Source: a virus
Reading direction: 5' to 3' (one strand)
IMG/VR virus record: IMGVR_UViG_3300043464_001613
Span: 1-25,454 of that record
DNA length: 25,454 nt
Both the position numbers and the translations under genes were made by a program. Of this stretch, positions 1-8,045 are shown piece by piece (the first letter of the stretch is position 1; each line of letters starts with the position of its first letter). Under the pieces are notes generated by a model. That model searched no databases. It was not told the DNA's origin and saw only the letters and a list, made by a program, of their open reading frames with translations.

Positions 1-178
1 TTCCGTTCTTATTGGGAGTATCATATTTTTGTAAAACGGCGTAAAGGATTAAATCTTGTGAAAAATCCATTTCCTTAGCCTCTCTAATGATTTGTTTGTT
101 CTCTTCTGGCGATACGTGTCCAGCATCAAATTCAATTAAAATTCCGTGTCCAGTATCTTTAGGTCCTAATATCTTCAT
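1..178 (-). CDS. Prohead core protease, gp21-like (N-terminal fragment)
   Basis: This is the first 59 codons of a minus-strand gene cut by the left edge. Its start ATG lies at 176-178. The peptide begins MKILGPKDTGHG and ends, at the edge, in YAVLQKYDTPNKNG. The stretch 'LQK.DTxNKNG', normally followed by R[IV]YP, is the hallmark N-terminal motif of T4 gp21-type prohead proteases, which cleave scaffold and capsid precursors inside the prohead. Position supports this: it follows the portal gene with two small genes between, as gp21 follows gp20-67-68 in T4. The catalytic region lies outside the window and cannot be checked. The call therefore rests on one motif plus synteny. Confidence 0.7.
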   Translation of the reverse strand, partial: MKILGPKDTGHGILIEFDAGHVSPEENKQIIREAKEMDFSQDLILYAVLQKYDTPNKNG

Positions 179-194
179 CTATAGATTTTATTAC

Positions 195-202
195 TATAAA
201 TA
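195..202 (-). promoter_or_regulatory. TATTTATA element upstream of the protease gene
   Basis: Read on the minus strand this is GTATTTATAG, ending 16 nt before the protease ATG. The same 9-mer GTATTTATA precedes the portal, PspC and 8445-9404 genes. It is a candidate phage late-promoter element, by recurrence only. Confidence 0.4.
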
Positions 203-216
203 CACGGATATCCCTA

Positions 217-642
217 TTATTTTTTTGATTTATAAAAATTGAATAATTTTTTATCATTTAACCCTTTATCAATCACATTAATTAATACGTCTTTTACGTT
301 ATTTTTTATTTCCTTTGACTTTACATCAAATTGTCTATCAACGTATAATGTGATTTCAAGGTTCATAAATGACCTCTTTTCCATTTTAATACCCTTAGTC
401 CTAATGTCTAAATCAACAATACATTGTTGTTTAAATAATGGATTTTTTAAATTATAAATTATTTCTTTTACTTTACGTCTTGATTTATGTATTGTGACGT
501 CAAAGTCATCTGTTTCATTCTCAGGTTGTAACCAAGAGTTGAATTTTAAATAAATGGTTTTAAGATTTTTAAAATCTACGGTACCGTAACCGATTTTTAC
601 TTCATCGTAAGTCCCTAATGGGATATACTTACCTGTTTTCAT
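217..642 (-). CDS. Hypothetical protein between portal and prohead protease
   Basis: The 141-residue product is basic, has no signal peptide or membrane segment, and I do not recognise its family. It has a mixed alpha/beta look, with a lysine-rich C-terminus (KLFNFYKSKK). It lies between the portal-side genes and the gp21-like protease, which is the slot of the small prohead-core genes (67/68) in T4, but there is no sequence evidence for that role. Its ATG at 640-642 faces the bS21 gene across a 104-nt divergent region, so its promoter should lie there. The stop at 217 is close to the element that serves the protease. Confidence 0.6.
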   Translation of the reverse strand: MKTGKYIPLGTYDEVKIGYGTVDFKNLKTIYLKFNSWLQPENETDDFDVTIHKSRRKVKEIIYNLKNPLFKQQCIVDLDIRTKGIKMEKRSFMNLEITLYVDRQFDVKSKEIKNNVKDVLINVIDKGLNDKKLFNFYKSKK

Positions 643-656
643 TAATTCATAATATT

Positions 657-678
657 ATTAACATTTTATGGTGTTAAT
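657..678. repeat. Inverted repeat in the divergent region before bS21
   Basis: ATTAACA and TGTTAAT form a perfect 7-bp inverted repeat around an 8-bp spacer. It sits just upstream of the minus-strand gene at 217-642 and about 70 bp upstream of bS21. It could be an operator or a weak hairpin. No T-tract makes it a convincing terminator for either strand. Confidence 0.35.
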
Positions 679-734
679 AAAAAAATACACAAATTTTATT
701 ACAATTCCAAAATTATTTTCATATATTCGCAATA

Positions 735-742
735 TATTTATA
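735..742 (+). promoter_or_regulatory. TATTTATA element of bS21
   Basis: TATTTATA ends 4 nt before the bS21 ATG. No TTTG box lies 19-20 bp upstream, so it does not look like a normal host promoter. If it is a -10-type element, transcription would begin at or very near the ATG, giving a leaderless mRNA. Portal, terminase and PspC show the same spacing. Confidence 0.4.
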
Positions 743-746
743 AATT

Positions 747-938
747 ATGATTATAATAAACTTAAACAACGAAAAAAGTATTGAATCTGCTTTAAGAACT
801 TATAAACAAAAAGTTCAAAAAACAAAACAAATTCAAAAATTAAGAGAAAGACAAGAATTTGTAAAACCTTCAGTTAAAAAAAGAACTGAACGTTTAAAAG
901 CGATTTATGTACAACAAATAAAAAATGGTCTTAGTTAA
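747..938 (+). CDS. rpsU: Ribosomal protein bS21, Bacteroidota type
   Basis: The 63-residue basic protein aligns along its whole length with bS21 of Bacteroidota: start MIII, then ESALR.YK..V.KT, LRERQEF, KPSVKKR and AIYVQQ near the C-terminus. bS21 is a loosely held small-subunit protein next to the 16S rRNA 3' end. In Flavobacterium it helps form the pocket that hides the anti-Shine-Dalgarno sequence, and a tyrosine at position 54 has been implicated; this protein has Tyr54. It lacks the longer C-terminal tail of the proteobacterial protein. It is the only plus-strand gene in the head module, has its own upstream element, and ends inside a palindromic terminator shared with the convergent gene. 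Function in the phage (replacing host bS21 to favour phage mRNAs) is inference; the family call is firm. Confidence 0.93.
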   Translation: MIIINLNNEKSIESALRTYKQKVQKTKQIQKLRERQEFVKPSVKKRTERLKAIYVQQIKNGLS

Positions 939-949
939 GACCATTTTTT
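920..949. terminator. Bidirectional palindromic terminator at convergent gene ends
   Basis: A 14-bp perfect inverted repeat with only GT at its centre (core AATGGTCTTA/TAAGACCATT), flanked by A- and T-tracts, terminates transcription from both sides. Both stop codons lie inside it: bS21 TAA at 936-938 and the minus-strand TAA at 931-933. The two CDSs overlap by 8 nt, and both proteins consequently end in KNGL plus S or N. Confidence 0.85.
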
Positions 950-1668
950 AATTCTGATAACCTGTAGTAGTTATATCTTGAAGGTGACATTTCATTCACT
1001 TCCTTTTTAACATTATCTAATTTGTTTTTCAATTCCAAATCATTTGATTCTGTTAATAAACTATCAACCTTAGTTAAAACCGATTCTTTTAATTCTTCAG
1101 TTTGTTTTGTTAAATCCTCATATGATAATGAAAGTATAGTCTTCAATTGTCCTTGTTGTTCCTCATTTAATGTATTAGAATAAAGAACATTAAAGTTGTT
1201 TGCTAAAACAGCATGTAATAAATTTTCATTTGAAATTACTTTAGACTCTCCAATAACTTTAGTTTCTTTTTTAGTTGTTAAATGATCAACTAATTTTTTC
1301 TTCGCAATAACTTTACTCTCAATATTAGATAATGTGTCCTTAACCATTAATTGGTCTAAGGATTCATATAAATCATTTGTTGAAATTTCAATGTCACCTA
1401 ATTTCACATCTAATGATTGACAAAATTCAAGTAAGCTATTATTTTGTTGACTCAACATTGTTTCTACCCCCTCAACAAATAATTTAGCGGTTTCTTTATC
1501 TTCAATATACTTGTTTTCAATTTCTTCATAGAACAAATACATTTCTTTAAAATCTTTATTTTCCTTTATTGTTGATAAAATGTCTTTAACTTCGGATTTA
1601 TTTTCTTTAGTATAAGATTCCGTAATTTTAGTTAACATTTTAGTTTTTAGTGTTCCAAATTTGTTCAT
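931..1668 (-). CDS. Helical, acidic protein after portal (putative prohead core component)
   Basis: The 245-residue product is highly charged and predicted almost wholly helical, with long Leu/Lys/Glu heptad-like stretches and no Cys, signal peptide or membrane segment. I recognise no family. It starts 2 nt after the portal stop, so it is co-translated or co-transcribed with portal. In T4 the genes after portal encode prohead core proteins, which are also small, charged and helical, so a scaffold/core role is a fair guess from context and composition only. Its 3' end forms half of the palindromic terminator shared with bS21. Confidence 0.65.
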   Translation of the reverse strand: MNKFGTLKTKMLTKITESYTKENKSEVKDILSTIKENKDFKEMYLFYEEIENKYIEDKETAKLFVEGVETMLSQQNNSLLEFCQSLDVKLGDIEISTNDLYESLDQLMVKDTLSNIESKVIAKKKLVDHLTTKKETKVIGESKVISNENLLHAVLANNFNVLYSNTLNEEQQGQLKTILSLSYEDLTKQTEELKESVLTKVDSLLTESNDLELKNKLDNVKKEVNEMSPSRYNYYRLSELKNGLN

Positions 1669-1670
1669 TT

Positions 1671-3491
1671 TTAATCGTTTAAAATATCATTCAATTTATT
1701 TTCTATTTCATAAATATTACGTTGAGCCTTATCCATATCAAATAAGTCACTAAAATTTTGTTTTTCTTCTCCCAACATACCTAATATCTTTGATTTTTTA
1801 GATTTAGTGGATTCACTTAATGGTTCACCTCCACCTTCAGCCGGTGGCGGTGGTGCTCCTCCACCTAAATCCATTCCACCCATATCACCTCCAGCTTCTG
1901 CAGATGCCGCTTCCATTGCCTTTTCTCTCTCCTCTTCAGGAATACCATATTTCTTATCAACCTCATCAAATAAACCAGAACGTTTAATAACATTTTGTGT
2001 ATTTGTTAATTCAAATCCTAATGCACGTTCTAAACGTTGTTGTTGTAAATCTAACAACACTTCACTTTCACTCATACCAAGAATATTTTTCTTAGCCCAC
2101 GTATGTGATACAGGTAATATACCCATTTGAGATTGGTCAGATGTTGCGTCTTTATATAACGTAATTTTTTCTTTCCATTGTTCAATTTTCAACAAATCAG
2201 ATTGTGCTGATGGGTTGGTTAAAGACAATGTAAAATTATTTAATTCATCTTCCATACCTAAAAGGTATAAATGAATTAATGCAATTTTATTTAATTCTTG
2301 TATTAATGATTTTTGAATTCTATTGATTGTTCTTGCGAAACGAATATCCATCATCGCTAAACTCTTACCTTCACCAACAACTTCTTCAAATCCTAAAAAT
2401 GCTTTTGGAATACGTAAAGCGGCTAATAACTTCTTTTGAATATATTCAATATCTGCAATCTCACCTAAGTTTTGTGCTCCCGGTAATGTTTCAATTGGAT
2501 TTGTTTGTGATGGGTCACGAACAGGAATGAAATAATCTTGGTCAACTGCCATTTGATTATATCTCATATCTACCTGTCCATTATTTGGATTTTGAATTTG
2601 GTCTCTTTTGAATTTGTTCGCAACACGTTGTACATATGGTTCAATATCCTTATCATCCATATTTCCAACAAATATTTTAAATACACGTCTTTCAGGGGCT
2701 CTTGATGTTCTGTAGATTAACATTGCATCTTCAGCAAGTAAAAGTTGTTTCCAAATTCTTCTAATCTTATCTAACATAGAAGTACCATATGGTAACTTTC
2801 TATCATCACCCAACAATCTAAAGTGCGCAATTTCCCATGCTTGAAATTCCATATCTTTATTTTTCCACATAAATCGTAATTCACGACTTGGCATTTTTGA
2901 ATCTGCAATTTGTCCGTGGTTTCTTGCCGATGCACCTTCAATTCTTTCTATTTCAATATTTGGTAATTGTTGACAACCAACAATACCTTTTTCAGGATCT
3001 AATTTTAAATAAACAAAATCATCACCATACTTACAAACACCTCTTGCCCACATTTGTAGGTTGGTGTTAATATCTAATTTATTATTAAATAAATCTTCTA
3101 ATAGTCCTTTAATTCTATCTGACTCGGAATAGACTGTAAGAATTTCACCTTTCTCCGACATAGTCGTTGACTCTTCTGCGTAGATATCTAATGCCGCTGA
3201 AATTTCAGGAGTAAACTCCATTGATTCGTAGTCATAATATGCCGCCAATCTATTTGGTTCATAATAAACCGATTGATTATATAAAGATTGGTCTAATTTT
3301 GCCCATTTATCTGCAACGTATTGGCTTTGTTTTGCCTGTAACATTGCATTCTCATAATCTTCTCTATTATCTGTTTTTAATAATTCGTCTTTGTTAAAAT
3401 TAAATGATGGAGTGTTTTCCTGTTTTACTTGACCAGGAAACCCGAACATTTTAGTTAGTTTCTGAAAGACGGTTAAATTTTGATTTGCCAT
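1671..3491 (-). CDS. Portal vertex protein, T4 gp20-like
   Basis: The portal forms the dodecameric ring at the special capsid vertex, through which DNA is packaged and to which the tail joins. The 606-residue protein matches the gp20 family in length and in typical blocks: NRLAAYYDYE..EFTPEISAALDIYAEE (about residues 80-107), KYGDDFVYLKLD, EIAHFRLLGDDRKLPYGTS, IYRTSRAPERRVF.I.VG and LPGAQNLGEIADIEY..KKLL..L.IP. It differs from T4 gp20 in a Gly/Pro-rich linker (about 533-555) that includes a run of four prolines, before a helical C-terminus. It lies directly after terminase, with the tail sheath and tube genes that separate gp17 from gp20 in T4 absent. A TATTTATA element sits 4 nt before the ATG. 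Confidence 0.93.
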   Translation of the reverse strand: MANQNLTVFQKLTKMFGFPGQVKQENTPSFNFNKDELLKTDNREDYENAMLQAKQSQYVADKWAKLDQSLYNQSVYYEPNRLAAYYDYESMEFTPEISAALDIYAEESTTMSEKGEILTVYSESDRIKGLLEDLFNNKLDINTNLQMWARGVCKYGDDFVYLKLDPEKGIVGCQQLPNIEIERIEGASARNHGQIADSKMPSRELRFMWKNKDMEFQAWEIAHFRLLGDDRKLPYGTSMLDKIRRIWKQLLLAEDAMLIYRTSRAPERRVFKIFVGNMDDKDIEPYVQRVANKFKRDQIQNPNNGQVDMRYNQMAVDQDYFIPVRDPSQTNPIETLPGAQNLGEIADIEYIQKKLLAALRIPKAFLGFEEVVGEGKSLAMMDIRFARTINRIQKSLIQELNKIALIHLYLLGMEDELNNFTLSLTNPSAQSDLLKIEQWKEKITLYKDATSDQSQMGILPVSHTWAKKNILGMSESEVLLDLQQQRLERALGFELTNTQNVIKRSGLFDEVDKKYGIPEEEREKAMEAASAEAGGDMGGMDLGGGAPPPPAEGGGEPLSESTKSKKSKILGMLGEEKQNFSDLFDMDKAQRNIYEIENKLNDILND

Positions 3492-3495
3492 TCTA

Positions 3496-3503
3496 TATAA
3501 ATA
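3496..3503 (-). promoter_or_regulatory. TATTTATA element of portal
   Basis: On the minus strand GTATTTATA ends 4 nt before the portal ATG (3489-3491). No terminator separates terminase from portal, so this would be an additional promoter inside the late unit or a translation-start signal. Confidence 0.4.
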
Positions 3504-3545
3504 CTTTTCTTTATAATATAAACTAAAAACTTGACATTAGGAAGA

Positions 3546-5324
3546 TTATCTACGACCTCCAAACAACCAAGAATGTTCCCTATATGTTTCTTTATTAACA
3601 TTCATTTGTCCATTTTGATGTATGTTATGTCCCATACCATCAATACCCATCGCACCTATTTGGTCAAATGCGGTCCCATATGAATAATGTGATTTGTTAA
3701 CTTCATAAGTTCTTTCTGACATAGTCCAAGATTCTAACATGGCCTTATTTGCATTTTCACTTTTTTGTAACTGATTGAAACAGGTATCCGCAGCATAAAG
3801 AGCCATTGATAGACTCATAATTGCATCATCATGAGCACCTTTCATGTGGTCAGGTCTACCGTTGATATAGACAAAGGTATTTAATTCATTCAATAATCTA
3901 CTTGACCTTACCGCAAATCCTTTTCTTAATTGTTCTTCAAAGGCAGCAACTATCTGAGTACGTTTATTGTTAAAACTAATACCAGGTATTTTATCCATCG
4001 CCTTTTTATTATACTCCCAAATGTTTTGAGTATTAATACCGTCAATATAAAGATTTTTATAATTCATTTCTTGCAACTTTCTTGATGTTGCAACACCCAT
4101 ACCACCTGTTATGTCAGTAACAATAAAAGCACTATATAAAATACCCCATTTGTATGCTACTGAGGCTAAATCATCTGGCGGTATTTTACCAATATATTCA
4201 GCAACCTGTTCTCTTTCATCAAAATCTACAATACTAATAGATGAGAAATCTTCACTATCACCTCTACTAACATCAACTCCCATAATATAACGATGACCTT
4301 GTATTGGTTCTTTCCATTGCCAAAATGTTCCCTGCATGTATTTTTCAATAGGGATACGAATCATATTCTTAGCGATATTCTCTTGGACATCACCCGGTAT
4401 AACACCATCTCCCGAACCTAAAAAGTCACATTCCAATTCCTGTGCAATCTTACGTCTATCGTATTTAAATTTCTTAGACATAGACTCAAACCAAGATGAA
4501 TATGGTTTATAACCCAATTCAATATATTCATTATATTTTTCTGAATCAAAATCTTTTATTACAACTTCATCATCATTATATTGTTCTCTGTTTAACATAT
4601 AATGACAAATGTCATTACATTTAACCCAATGTAAATCTTTAGTATAACGAGGGTCATTAAACCATCTTAAGTCGGTAATGTGAAAATCATTAATACCACG
4701 TAATGCTTGATCATAAACACCGTAATATATGGGGTCATAACCATTTGGTGTGGAGATAAGAATAATCTTACCACCCGTTGATAGGGACGCCATAGATGCC
4801 GCCCAAAAATCATCACCTGCTTCAATATATGCAGCCTCGTCAAATACAAGTATTGTTGGTGTATAACCACGAAGGGCATCCGCCGATGTTGCAACCGCCT
4901 TAACTTCACAACCATTATTTAATCTAAATCTACTTTCAGAGTTTTTATCAGGTGAAAACCCAACATTAATCCAATCAGGCCACTGTTCTAAAAAGTGACG
5001 AACTTTATTCGCCATTTCCACCGCCGTATCTCGTTTGTTTGCAATTAGTAGAACTCTTTCAGGTTCATCAGGTTTTGCGGTTTGTAATTTCTTTGAAATC
5101 CATGCAGCAGTTACCGTAGTAACCCCTGCCTGTCTATATTTTCTTGTAATGTTCTCATTGTACTTTTCATAATCCTCAATCAATTGAATTTGGTCGGGAA
5201 ACAATTGTAACGGAACATATTTTTTCTGTGTATTATCGTAAGTCTGTAAATATGTTTTTAACGCATAAGGTGCGTCTTTCATTATTCTTGCATATTCAAT
5301 TAACTGTTCTGCTCTACTATTCAT
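3546..5324 (-). CDS. Terminase large subunit, T4 gp17-like
   Basis: This is the packaging motor ATPase and headful nuclease. In the 592-residue protein the N-terminal ATPase has a degenerate Walker A YRQAGVTT (63-70), of the gp17 'RQxGxTT' kind, Walker B ILVFDE (158-163) and coupling motif STPNG (191-195). The C-terminal RNase H-fold nuclease shows its acidic triad at Asp351 (GVDVSRG), Asp404 (VTDITG) and Asp499/500 (AHDDAIMSLS). Length is close to the 610 residues of T4 gp17. It is preceded by a terminator and a TATTTATA element 3 nt before the ATG, so it probably starts its own transcript, with portal downstream. No small terminase subunit is seen here. Confidence 0.96.
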   Translation of the reverse strand: MNSRAEQLIEYARIMKDAPYALKTYLQTYDNTQKKYVPLQLFPDQIQLIEDYEKYNENITRKYRQAGVTTVTAAWISKKLQTAKPDEPERVLLIANKRDTAVEMANKVRHFLEQWPDWINVGFSPDKNSESRFRLNNGCEVKAVATSADALRGYTPTILVFDEAAYIEAGDDFWAASMASLSTGGKIILISTPNGYDPIYYGVYDQALRGINDFHITDLRWFNDPRYTKDLHWVKCNDICHYMLNREQYNDDEVVIKDFDSEKYNEYIELGYKPYSSWFESMSKKFKYDRRKIAQELECDFLGSGDGVIPGDVQENIAKNMIRIPIEKYMQGTFWQWKEPIQGHRYIMGVDVSRGDSEDFSSISIVDFDEREQVAEYIGKIPPDDLASVAYKWGILYSAFIVTDITGGMGVATSRKLQEMNYKNLYIDGINTQNIWEYNKKAMDKIPGISFNNKRTQIVAAFEEQLRKGFAVRSSRLLNELNTFVYINGRPDHMKGAHDDAIMSLSMALYAADTCFNQLQKSENANKAMLESWTMSERTYEVNKSHYSYGTAFDQIGAMGIDGMGHNIHQNGQMNVNKETYREHSWLFGGRR

Positions 5325-5327
5325 ATA

Positions 5328-5335
5328 TATAAATA
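5328..5335 (-). promoter_or_regulatory. TATTTATA element of terminase
   Basis: On the minus strand TATTTATA ends 3 nt before the terminase ATG, just after a terminator hairpin. The order terminator, TATTTATA, ATG is repeated at 21,017-21,050 and 22,223-22,260. Confidence 0.42.
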
Positions 5336-5360
5336 TAAAAAAAGGGAGTTAAAACTCCCC
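5336..5360 (-). terminator. Terminator between 5366-6982 gene and terminase
   Basis: In minus-strand sense GGGAGTT-TT-AACTCCC is followed by seven Ts. It lies 5 nt after the stop of the upstream gene and just before terminase, so the terminase transcript needs its own start. Confidence 0.8.
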
Positions 5361-5365
5361 TTTAT

Positions 5366-6982
5366 TTATCTTGTACCATTTGGTAATTCATCATCCTCAT
5401 CTTCTTCATTTTCATCATCTTCATCAGATAGACGAACTCCTGGTATATTTTTTAATAGATTTAATAAATCATCGTCTGATGTTTCATCATTTATGTCATC
5501 TAATTCTTCTTCATATTTTGCAATTGCATCTTGATAATCTTCGTCCGCCAACATTTTTTCTATTGATGATACTAAGGTTACTATAATCTGTTTTGCTTTC
5601 GGAGTACCTGCAATAATTTCTTTCATTAAAGATAAGAATTTACGAGCAGGTAATTTATAAATGTAACTTTGTACCCAATGCTGTAATTCAATTTTTTGGT
5701 CAGGGTCAATTACTTCAGTTGGATGTGCAAGTCTATATCTCTGCCAAATTGATGGGCCTAATCTTAAATCCCACATTTCATATTCCAAAACATCTTCATA
5801 TTGTTTTACTCTTTCAATAAAATCAACGTGTCTCGGATTTGATGAATCGTAACCAGGAAATGTACTACCGTGTCCAGCAATAACTTTCTGAATACCCTTC
5901 ATAGTTTCATGAAATAGAACTGGAAAATTTATACCATAAACATAAACCTGTGGTTTTGATAAATCAATTTCATTTCCTAATGTATCAACATTATTTTCTT
6001 GTCCTCCATCGTCATCTCCACCTTCTTCTTCATCATCCCCACCCTCATCTCCACCTTCTTCACCATCACTAGGAAATTTAACATCCGCCTTACCAGCAAT
6101 AGAACTTTGTAATGCAACCACTTGTTGGTCTGACATATGCCAATAATTTGTATCATTAATTGACATCATTGTTGCATATAAATCCATAATATCGGTACCA
6201 CTTGGAGTTTCAGGTACAATTTGTCTGATTCTGTCTGCAACATATTTGTATAAATTATATGCAGAATGTGCCGCCCCTTGAGTCATTGCATTTATTAATC
6301 TTCTCTTAGCTCTCTCTAAATCAAAATTTTCTAACTTACTTACATAATCCTGTTCCACTTCCATATCATCAATATCATTTACATTCATTGATTGTGGATT
6401 TTCATCACCTACTTCAGGTGCCTCAGGGTTTTCATTATCTTGTTTATGTAAAAAATCATCAGTTGGAATTCCTCTTCTACCACTTATTGAAATTAATTTA
6501 ACAAATATATTTACACTATCTTGTGGTATTTTATATAAATTAAAAACCGATTCTGCCGCTAATCTTTCTAATTCTTCCTTATGTTCCATCTCTGCAGAAT
6601 CAACTTCATGAACCGCGTTCATCATGATAGTTAATAAATTATTTGCATCAATTCCAGTCGCTTCTTTTACTCTTCTAATAATTTCTTGGTACGTTTCGGA
6701 AGCCAACATTTCTTGGAAATTTTGATTTCCTTGACCAGAAGGTAAAGGGACTTTTTTTATTGGAGTATCTTGTCTTTGTAATTTGTTTTGTATATCAACA
6801 TTAGGTCTCTCGTTAAAAGGAACCTCAACCTCAATACTTTTTGGATTGTCGTCGTTCTCTTCTCTGTTTGGATCATAATTTGGATTTGGTCTTCTCACAT
6901 TAAGTGACCTTGGAAATTCCATTGGCATCTCATTCAATTTTTGTTCTACCAAATATAATAAATCTTTCTTTGATATTTTCAT
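5366..6982 (-). CDS. Acidic structural-type protein of unknown function
   Basis: The 538-residue protein has no signal peptide or membrane segment, and I do not recognise its family. The N-terminus (KKDLLYLVEQKLNEM) is a short amphipathic helix of the kind seen at the start of several phage structural proteins, followed by a Pro/Asn/Arg-rich linker. The middle holds a helical domain (about 85-300), then a very acidic Gly/Glu/Asp stretch (about 305-335), a second ordered domain (about 345-480) and an acidic tail rich in Asp/Glu. Its place upstream of terminase and portal in the late unit suggests a head or neck component. AAGGAA 4 nt before the ATG is one of the few Shine-Dalgarno-like sites in the window. 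Confidence 0.65.
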   Translation of the reverse strand: MKISKKDLLYLVEQKLNEMPMEFPRSLNVRRPNPNYDPNREENDDNPKSIEVEVPFNERPNVDIQNKLQRQDTPIKKVPLPSGQGNQNFQEMLASETYQEIIRRVKEATGIDANNLLTIMMNAVHEVDSAEMEHKEELERLAAESVFNLYKIPQDSVNIFVKLISISGRRGIPTDDFLHKQDNENPEAPEVGDENPQSMNVNDIDDMEVEQDYVSKLENFDLERAKRRLINAMTQGAAHSAYNLYKYVADRIRQIVPETPSGTDIMDLYATMMSINDTNYWHMSDQQVVALQSSIAGKADVKFPSDGEEGGDEGGDDEEEGGDDDGGQENNVDTLGNEIDLSKPQVYVYGINFPVLFHETMKGIQKVIAGHGSTFPGYDSSNPRHVDFIERVKQYEDVLEYEMWDLRLGPSIWQRYRLAHPTEVIDPDQKIELQHWVQSYIYKLPARKFLSLMKEIIAGTPKAKQIIVTLVSSIEKMLADEDYQDAIAKYEEELDDINDETSDDDLLNLLKNIPGVRLSDEDDENEEDEDDELPNGTR

Positions 6983-7013
6983 TTTCCTTATAATATTTTG
7001 AAAATACTTCTAC

Positions 7014-8045
7014 TTATTTTTTTGTTAATTCAGCCTGAGGTCCTGGTTTTGGTTTAGGACCTGGATTGAATGGGGTGTGTCTTGGTTTAGTAGGTTTGGT
7101 AGTTGGTTTTGTTGTTGGTTTTGGTTTCGTTGTTGGTGCACTCTCCGCTTGTGGACCCGGATTTGGTTTAGGACCTGGATTTAATGGATTGTGTTTAGGT
7201 TTACCAGGTTTTGTATCTGGTTTAGTGGTTGGTTTTGTTACAGGTGAAGTACTATTTTCGTTATTTTGCATTTTCTTAATAGATTTTGATGTTAGAAAAT
7301 CAGGTAAGAGTATTTTCTCAGAAATAACCTCATTATTTAATTTAGTTTGGATAAGTTCCATAATTTCATTCTTTGAAGTAAAGCTATGAAATTGTTTTGT
7401 TTCTACCAAATTTTTTACCCAATTTTTTACCTCACTAACTTCTTCTTTTTTATCTGAATGTCTAAAAATACCAACTGTAGTATGTTTACCCCAAAGTTTT
7501 GTTTGAGTTTTATCCGTTTTTGGATTTTTTACCGTTACATCAGATTTACCTGATGGCGTTTTCGCTCCTGAAGATACACTGACCACCACTAATTTAGAAC
7601 CAATTAAAATGTCTCCTTTTTTCAATTCGGAAACTTTAACTGTCATTCTCTCTTTATTATCACTTACCTCCTCATCTAAATGAGTATGGTCACATTTACA
7701 ATCTTTTTTATCTTCACCACAATCAGGACATTTATCTGTAGATTTCTTTTTCTTCAATAATTTAAAGTCTTCCGCATCAATTTTACCATTCTTATTAGCG
7801 TCAATTTTCTTTTGTCCACCTTTTAATTCCTTTTCTCTTAATTCAACGTTTAAACCTTGGTCTGTCATTTTTTTAACATCCATAGGATTTGTACTTGTTT
7901 TTGGCATTACAACACTACCTTTTTTAACCTGCTCACTTAATATTCTTTCAGATAAGTCAGTCAATTGTTTATCGGTAAAATTAACCAATGTTTTTTCTGA
8001 GAAACCTTCGTTCATTAATTTCTCAACGATTTCATTTCTTTTCAT
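7014..8045 (-). CDS. Modular protein with EF-hand-like loop, Cys/His cluster and Pro-rich C-terminal repeats
   Basis: The 343-residue product has no recognised overall family. The N-terminal helical part contains LSERILSEQ. An EF-hand-like loop, DANKNGKIDAEDF (82-94), follows, with calcium-coordinating Asp/Asn at 82, 84, 86, 90 and Asp93. A small Cys/His cluster (Cys106, 109, 116, 118; His120, 122) could hold zinc. A globular middle domain (about 130-210) precedes a Lys/Thr/Pro-rich tail with two near-identical 20-residue units built on NPGPKP.PGPQAE. It overlaps the next gene by one nucleotide (8045), so translation is coupled. The composition suggests a structural or scaffold-like protein with a flexible tail; this is inference. 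Confidence 0.6.
   Translation of the reverse strand: MKRNEIVEKLMNEGFSEKTLVNFTDKQLTDLSERILSEQVKKGSVVMPKTSTNPMDVKKMTDQGLNVELREKELKGGQKKIDANKNGKIDAEDFKLLKKKKSTDKCPDCGEDKKDCKCDHTHLDEEVSDNKERMTVKVSELKKGDILIGSKLVVVSVSSGAKTPSGKSDVTVKNPKTDKTQTKLWGKHTTVGIFRHSDKKEEVSEVKNWVKNLVETKQFHSFTSKNEIMELIQTKLNNEVISEKILLPDFLTSKSIKKMQNNENSTSPVTKPTTKPDTKPGKPKHNPLNPGPKPNPGPQAESAPTTKPKPTTKPTTKPTKPRHTPFNPGPKPKPGPQAELTKK
7030..7206 (-). repeat. Two imperfect copies of a Pro/Gly-rich coding repeat
   Basis: Copies at about 7030-7093 and 7147-7206 encode KPRHTPFNPGPKPKPGPQAE-type units, separated by a Lys-Pro-Thr spacer (TKPTTKPT). The repeats are in frame and differ mainly by conservative changes. Confidence 0.7.

Noticed and set aside
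195-202. T4-type late promoters reading to the right (TATAAATA on the plus strand)
   Set aside because: At nearly all sites the plus-strand TATAAATA reads away from any gene start; the neighbouring gene is on the other strand, so the sense motif is TATTTATA.
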